NCBI GenBank assembly: GCA_019234295.1
Contig: JAFALK010000062.1
Coordinates: 1-64,000, forward strand
Source: Roseateles sp.
GTDB lineage: Bacteria > Pseudomonadota > Gammaproteobacteria > Burkholderiales > Burkholderiaceae_C
DNA: 64,000 bases
Reading direction: 5' to 3'
A program made the position numbers and the translations under genes. Positions 59,999 to 64,000 of the stretch are shown here, in pieces. Position 1 is the first letter of the stretch. Each line of letters begins with the position of its first letter. The notes beneath the pieces were generated by a model. The model did no database searches and was not told the origin of the DNA. It worked only from the letters and a program-made list of their open reading frames with translations.

Positions 59999-60991
59999 TC
60001 ATTCAAGTTGCGCGCGTTCGCGCTTGGCCAGCGGCTGGTAGCGCGCCAGATCGGTCCTCACCAAGGCAGCCAACTGTTCGGGCGTGCTGGGCGAGGGCTC
60101 GGCCTTCAAGGCCCGCAGCTTCTCGCGCAGCACGGGGGAGTTCAGTGCGTCCCCGAAGGCTGCGTTGATGCGCATCACCTGATCCCTGGCCATGCGTGCC
60201 GGGCCGAAGAGCCCGATCCAGATGCCCACGTCGAAGCCGGCCAGGCGCAGGTTGGAAGGGCTTTCGTTGAGCGTGGGCACGTCGGGCAGATCGATGGAGC
60301 GCGACAGGCCGCTCACCGCCAGGGCCTTGAGCCGGCCGCTGCGGATGTCCGCGGCCGAGGACGAGAGATTCTGGAAACCGATGTCCACCTCGCCGCTCAG
60401 CAGGGCTTTGCTCACGGCGTTCACGCCCGCATAGGGCTGGTGATTGATCTGCGTCCGCGTGCGTTCCTTGAACATCTCGGCGGCCAGATGACTGGTCGTG
60501 CCGATGCCCGGAGAGGCGTAGGTCAGCCGACCCGGATGGTTGAGCGCGTACTCCACCAGCGCGGCCACGCTGGTGATGCGCGCGCGCCGCGCGGTCTCGC
60601 GATTGACGACCAGCACATTGGTGATGCGCGCAAGCAGCGAGATGGGTGTGAAGTCGCGGACCGGGTCATAGAGCGAGGCCGCGCCGATCCAGGGGTTGAT
60701 GGCTTGCGTGACGACCGAACTGATCAGCAACGTGTTGCCGTCGGGCTGCGCCTTGGCCACGAAAGCCGCGCCCGTGCTGCCGCGCAGGCCGGCGATGTTG
60801 TCCACGTAGAGCGGTCCCAGCCGTTCTTGCACATGATCGGCGAGAGGGCGGGCCAAGGCATCGATCACGCCGCCGGGGGAGAAGGGCACGACGAGCCGGA
60901 TGCCCTGTCCGCCGGCCTGCTGGGCCCATGCGGGAAGCGCGGTGCTTGCAGTGGCGGCCAGCAGGGAGCGGCGATTCACAGTCCGTGGCAT
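59999..60991 (-). CDS. TctC/Bug-family tripartite transporter substrate-binding protein
   Basis: The 330-residue protein has a twin-Arg-like signal start (MPRTVNRRSLLAATASTALPAWA) and the Bug-family pattern: IRLVVPFSPGGVIDALARPLADHV, VDNIAGLRGSTGAAFVAKAQPDGNTLL, and HPGRLTYASPGIGTTSHLAAEMF. Such proteins bind small carboxylates for TctAB importers or signalling. No tctA/B is adjacent; a tctBA pair lies about 23 kb away on the same strand. A GC-rich hairpin ends 1 nt before the ATG. It converges with livF. Confidence 0.93.
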   Translation of the reverse strand: MPRTVNRRSLLAATASTALPAWAQQAGGQGIRLVVPFSPGGVIDALARPLADHVQERLGPLYVDNIAGLRGSTGAAFVAKAQPDGNTLLISSVVTQAINPWIGAASLYDPVRDFTPISLLARITNVLVVNRETARRARITSVAALVEYALNHPGRLTYASPGIGTTSHLAAEMFKERTRTQINHQPYAGVNAVSKALLSGEVDIGFQNLSSSAADIRSGRLKALAVSGLSRSIDLPDVPTLNESPSNLRLAGFDVGIWIGLFGPARMARDQVMRINAAFGDALNSPVLREKLRALKAEPSPSTPEQLAALVRTDLARYQPLAKRERAQLE

Positions 60992-60992
60992 A

Positions 60993-61020
60993 GGGCCCGA
61001 AGCCTACCAGCTTCGGGCCC
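60993..61020 (-). promoter_or_regulatory. Stable hairpin directly before tctC start
   Basis: GGGCCCGAAGC and GCTTCGGGCCC form an 11-bp perfect stem with a 6-nt loop. On the minus strand it lies between the dehydrogenase stop and the TctC ATG, leaving no room for a ribosome-binding site. No T-run follows, so a classical terminator is not certain. Confidence 0.65.
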
Positions 61021-61044
61021 TTGTGAAACCGTCCAGAAAGGTGC

Positions 61045-62145
61045 TTATGCGGGGCGAACGAGCTTGGAGCGAGCCCAGGCGTCGGCCACGCGAGCCGGCG
61101 TTTCGCCGCTGGCCTTGACGCGGTCAAGCAGCTCGGTGACGCGGTCGGCGATGCGGCTGACTTCGGAGATCACGGCCTGCTCTTCGCCTTCACCGCGGAA
61201 CTCGCGCGCCACTGAGATGATGCCGCCGGCGTTCACGAGGTGGTCAGGCAGGTAGACGATTCCGCGCTCGTGCAGGGTGTCGCCGTCGCTCGTTGTGGCG
61301 AGCTGGTTGTTGGCGGCGCCGCAAACGATGCGGGCCTGAAGCGTGGGGATGCTGCGCTCGTTCAGCGAGGCACCCAGGGCGCAGGGGGCCAGCACGTCCA
61401 CGTCCGCCGCGAGGATCTCGTTCACGCTCACGGCGGTGGCGCCGAACTGGGCGCGGGCGCGTTCGACCTTGGCGGAGTCTACGTCGGCGACGACCAGCTT
61501 GGCGCCGGCCTTGTGCAGGAACTCGGCCAGGTGCCAGCCCACGGCGCCCAGGCCTTGCAGGGCCACGCACACGCCGTTCAGGTCGGCGCGGCCCATCACG
61601 GCCTTCACGCCGGCCTCGATGGACACGAACACGCCCCAGGCGGTCTTGGGACTGGGGTCGCCGCCGAAGCTGCCTTCGCGCGGGATGCCGCTCACGTACC
61701 GGGTGTGCTTTTGCATGCCCAGCATGTCGGCGGTGGTGGTGCCCACGTCTTCGGCGGTGATGTAGGCACCGTCGAGCGACTGCACGGCGCGGCCGAAGGC
61801 GGCGAACAGCGCGCCGCGGTCCTTGATCTCGGCCGGCTTGATGATCACGGCCTTGCCGCCGCCGAAGGGCAGATCGGCCAGCGCATTCTTCAGGCTCATC
61901 CCTTGCGAGAGGCGCAGCGCATCGTTCATGGCCGCGAGTTCGTTGTCGTAGCTCCAGAAGCGGCAGCCACCAAAGGCCGGGCCACGGGCGGTGCTGTGGA
62001 CCGCAATGATCGCTTTGAGGCCCGTGGCTTCGTCAGAAGCCAGGAGCACTCGCTCGTGCGGGGCCTGGTCGGGCAGGCCGAACAGGGAGGAAGGAATGCT
62101 GCTCTCGTGGGTCAGCGCGCGGGCGAGGTCGGTCATGGCGTTCAT
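61045..62145 (-). CDS. Glu/Leu/Phe/Val dehydrogenase family (leucine dehydrogenase-like)
   Basis: The 366-residue enzyme should oxidatively deaminate a branched-chain or related amino acid with NAD. It has ARGPAFGGCRFW, the catalytic Lys in ADLPFGGGKAVI, ITAEDVGTTTADM and the Rossmann motif VALQGLGAVGWHLAEFL. The length is that of leucine/phenylalanine dehydrogenases, shorter than glutamate dehydrogenases. Two ATG starts, 62145 and 62136, both lack a good ribosome-binding site. It lies near livHMGF and a 2-oxoglutarate dioxygenase gene, which fits branched-chain amino acid use. Confidence 0.92.
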   Translation of the reverse strand: MNAMTDLARALTHESSIPSSLFGLPDQAPHERVLLASDEATGLKAIIAVHSTARGPAFGGCRFWSYDNELAAMNDALRLSQGMSLKNALADLPFGGGKAVIIKPAEIKDRGALFAAFGRAVQSLDGAYITAEDVGTTTADMLGMQKHTRYVSGIPREGSFGGDPSPKTAWGVFVSIEAGVKAVMGRADLNGVCVALQGLGAVGWHLAEFLHKAGAKLVVADVDSAKVERARAQFGATAVSVNEILAADVDVLAPCALGASLNERSIPTLQARIVCGAANNQLATTSDGDTLHERGIVYLPDHLVNAGGIISVAREFRGEGEEQAVISEVSRIADRVTELLDRVKASGETPARVADAWARSKLVRPA

Positions 62146-62271
62146 GCGGTGTGCACTTGTGATGCGGAGTTGCGAGTGAGGGCACTCATCGCTTTTGGCG
62201 ACGGGCACGGCAGTGTAGAAAGGATGGTCGGCATGGGGTCATGCCGTTCACGCATTGCGGGATTTGGTGCG

Positions 62272-63000
62272 TCAAGGGCCCTGGAAGCCGCCGGCGCGCA
62301 GGGTGAGGACCAGGGTGTCTCGGTGGCCGGGCACGGCACCTTCCGGCTGGATCGGGGTCGTTTCGTGGATGACGCGCTCGTCGTCCAGCAGCAGCAGCGA
62401 CCAGGGCTCGCTCATTGTGAAGCGCAGGCCGTTCGGTCCCTGAGCTTCGAATACGCGAGATTCGCCGCCCTTGATTCCGTGGCGGTCCACCATGAACACC
62501 GCCACCAGATCCACGCCGTCGCGGTGTGCGCCCTCGGGGGTGGGGCGGCCGATGCCGCTGGCGGTGTCGATGCGAAAGGCGTGAGCCTCGATGAACCAGG
62601 GCTGCGCGCCCTTGAGCGCGGAGGCCACGCCGGCTAGGCCCAGCAGCAGGCCGCGCCAGGCGGGCAGGGCGGTCATGGCGGGTGCCAGCGGTTCGAACAT
62701 GCGCTCGATGCCGCCGTGCAGAGCGTTGTAGTCAAGCGGCTGCCAGTGAGCGCGGTGGGGCGCCTGCGTCAGCTCATCGCCATCGGCGACGAAGCAGCTG
62801 TGGCGGCGGAAACGATAGCGGCCGCCATCCTTGAGGTAGGTATCGGCCGGCAGGTCGTTCCAGTAGCTTGGCAGGGAGCCGAGCTCCACAGCGGCAACGC
62901 CGAAGGCCCGCTGCACGGTCGAGGGCGAGACGACCGCATGCCCCAGCGCTGCAAGCTGGCCTTCGAAACGATCAGCGGCAACGTAGGGCGGCGCGAGCAT
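62272..63000 (-). CDS. 2-oxoglutarate/Fe(II) dioxygenase (2OG-Fe_Oxy_2 family)
   Basis: The 242-residue protein has the double-stranded beta-helix iron site: His159 and Asp161 in GAHRDGVD and His212 in RVIHETTP, with Arg227 in GHRDTL as a candidate 2-oxoglutarate anchor. This family includes bacterial isoleucine hydroxylases, so hydroxylation of a free amino acid is a fair guess. The ATG overlaps the stop of the upstream 2Fe-2S reductase gene by 1 bp, and the dehydrogenase gene follows 126 bp downstream. Confidence 0.87.
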   Translation of the reverse strand: MLAPPYVAADRFEGQLAALGHAVVSPSTVQRAFGVAAVELGSLPSYWNDLPADTYLKDGGRYRFRRHSCFVADGDELTQAPHRAHWQPLDYNALHGGIERMFEPLAPAMTALPAWRGLLLGLAGVASALKGAQPWFIEAHAFRIDTASGIGRPTPEGAHRDGVDLVAVFMVDRHGIKGGESRVFEAQGPNGLRFTMSEPWSLLLLDDERVIHETTPIQPEGAVPGHRDTLVLTLRAGGFQGP

Positions 63001-64000
63001 CAGTGCTTGTCTTGTTCAGAGGTGAAGGCGTCCGCGTAAAACTCTTCATCTGGGAGCTTGCATTGGGCGACGAAATCGCGGTGCGCCGACTCGACGACGA
63101 CGGGCGCCCCGCAGGCATAGACCTGATGGCCGGACATATCAGGCAGGTCGGCCATCACGGCCTGGTGGACGAAGCCCGTGCGACCGGTCCAGCCGGCGTC
63201 GGGCTCGGACAGCACCGGAATGAACGTCAGGTTCGGCATCGCTGCCGCGGCCTCCTCTGCCCAGGACTTGAGGTAGAGGTCCGCTTCCTTGCGCACCCCC
63301 CAGTACAGCACGGCCGGTCGTGTAAGGCCCAGGTGCTGCATGCGTTCAATGATGGCCTTGATCGGCGCGAAGCCCGTGCCGCTGGCCAGCAGCACCATGG
63401 GCTTGTCGCTGTCCTCGCGCAGGAAGAAGCTGCCGAAGGGGCCTTCCATGCGCAGAATGTCTTTTTCCTTCAGCGCGCCGAAGACATGGTCTGTGAACTT
63501 GCCGCCCGGCATGTGGCGGATGTGCAGTTCCACGGCCGGCGGCGTGCCCAGCAGATGGGGCGCGTTGGCCATGCTGTAGGAGCGGCGGGCGCCGTCGCGC
63601 AGGATGAATTCCACGTACTGACCGGCGTGGAACTGGAAGTTTTGCTGGGCGGCGAGCTGCAGGCGCAGCACGGCCACGTCCGACGCGGGCTTCTCGATCG
63701 AGATCACGCGGCAGGGCAGCTTGAGCACCGGGAACTCGCCAGCGCCGGGCACGGTGCGCGCTTCAAGCGTGCAATCGGTCTGTGGGCGGGCGCAGCAGGT
63801 CAGCACGAACCCGTTCGCCTCTTCATCGGGCGTCAGGGTCTTGGGCTGATGCGTGCCGTGAACAACCTTGCCTTCGAGCAGCTTGCTCTTGCAGGAACCG
63901 CAAGCGCCGTCCTTGCAACCATAGGGCAGACCAATCCCTTGGCGGATGGCGGCCTGAAGCAGGGTCTCGTCGCCCTCGGTGGTGTACTCGCGACCGGCGG
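63000..64000 (-). CDS. 2Fe-2S flavoreductase (CDP-6-deoxy-delta-3,4-glucoseen reductase-like), 5' end missing
   Basis: The visible 333 codons run off the right edge. The N-terminal part is a plant-type ferredoxin domain with YGCKDGACGSCKSKLLEG and the fourth Cys in LTCCARPQTD. A flavin domain follows (AGQYVEFILRDGARRSYSMANAP, with the RxYS FAD motif), then an NAD domain (MVLLASGTGFAPIKAIIE, YWGVRKEADLYL, YACGAPVVVESAHRDF). It moves electrons from NAD(P)H to an oxygenase or similar partner. In Burkholderiales such genes are often called glucoseen reductases by similarity only. The dioxygenase gene overlaps its end. Confidence 0.93.
   Translation of the reverse strand, partial: AGREYTTEGDETLLQAAIRQGIGLPYGCKDGACGSCKSKLLEGKVVHGTHQPKTLTPDEEANGFVLTCCARPQTDCTLEARTVPGAGEFPVLKLPCRVISIEKPASDVAVLRLQLAAQQNFQFHAGQYVEFILRDGARRSYSMANAPHLLGTPPAVELHIRHMPGGKFTDHVFGALKEKDILRMEGPFGSFFLREDSDKPMVLLASGTGFAPIKAIIERMQHLGLTRPAVLYWGVRKEADLYLKSWAEEAAAAMPNLTFIPVLSEPDAGWTGRTGFVHQAVMADLPDMSGHQVYACGAPVVVESAHRDFVAQCKLPDEEFYADAFTSEQDKH

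Overview
This GC-rich window comes from the chromosome of a betaproteobacterium, most likely order Burkholderiales. The evidence is gene order: leuC-leuD-leuB-asd-fimV-truA-trpF-trpB-trpA-accD-folC-SPOR-cvpA-purF is a conserved Burkholderiales block, and the lexA, dapC/dapD and ftsK-lolA-rarA neighbourhoods fit the same group. The genus cannot be fixed from the sequence. I saw no insertion sequence, prophage or CRISPR array. Nearly all the DNA is coding, with many 1-4 bp start/stop overlaps.

Layout. 1-1609 (minus): N-terminal part of a very repetitive octapeptide-repeat protein that runs off the left edge, divergent from a glycosyltransferase/methyltransferase fusion (2186-3523). 3520-11840: a GntR regulator, a perfect 20-bp palindrome, and a propionyl-CoA to succinyl-CoA operon (mutase, GNAT protein, MeaB GTPase, carboxylase beta and alpha chains, VOC protein). 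11861-15927 (minus): an OmpA-like lipoprotein and an exported WD40-caspase protein. 16146-21674: LysR regulator, leuCD, a small membrane protein, leuB, asd. 21944-34425: fimV, truA, trpFBA, accD, folC, SPOR protein, cvpA, purF, gltX. 34502-35288: two tandem copies of a tRNA Ala-Glu-Asp cluster. 35349-40353: tctBA, a helix-hairpin-helix protein, lexA, an asparaginase with two LexA boxes in front of it, and ohr/ohrR. 40462-46529 (minus): dapC, dapD, PilU-like ATPase, prmB, ABC-F ATPase. 46593-52043: substrate-binding protein, rhomboid protease, tRNA-Leu, cysM, Nudix hydrolase, TusA-like protein, galU and a degenerate dehydrogenase. 52081-59970: ftsK, lolA, rarA and a livHMGF branched-chain amino acid importer. 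59999-64000 (minus): a TctC-type binding protein, a leucine dehydrogenase-like enzyme, a 2-oxoglutarate dioxygenase and a partial 2Fe-2S reductase.

Two metabolic themes stand out. The left operon turns propionyl-CoA into succinyl-CoA, the usual exit for odd-chain acids, valine and isoleucine. The right end joins a branched-chain amino acid importer to an amino acid dehydrogenase and a dioxygenase of the family that contains bacterial isoleucine hydroxylases. The least explained parts are the repeat protein with its divergent modifying enzyme, the exported caspase/OmpA-lipoprotein pair, and the dioxygenase/reductase pair.

Start sites were chosen by domain alignment, ribosome-binding sites and overlap with neighbours. 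Function calls rest on motif recognition by eye; no database search was run.
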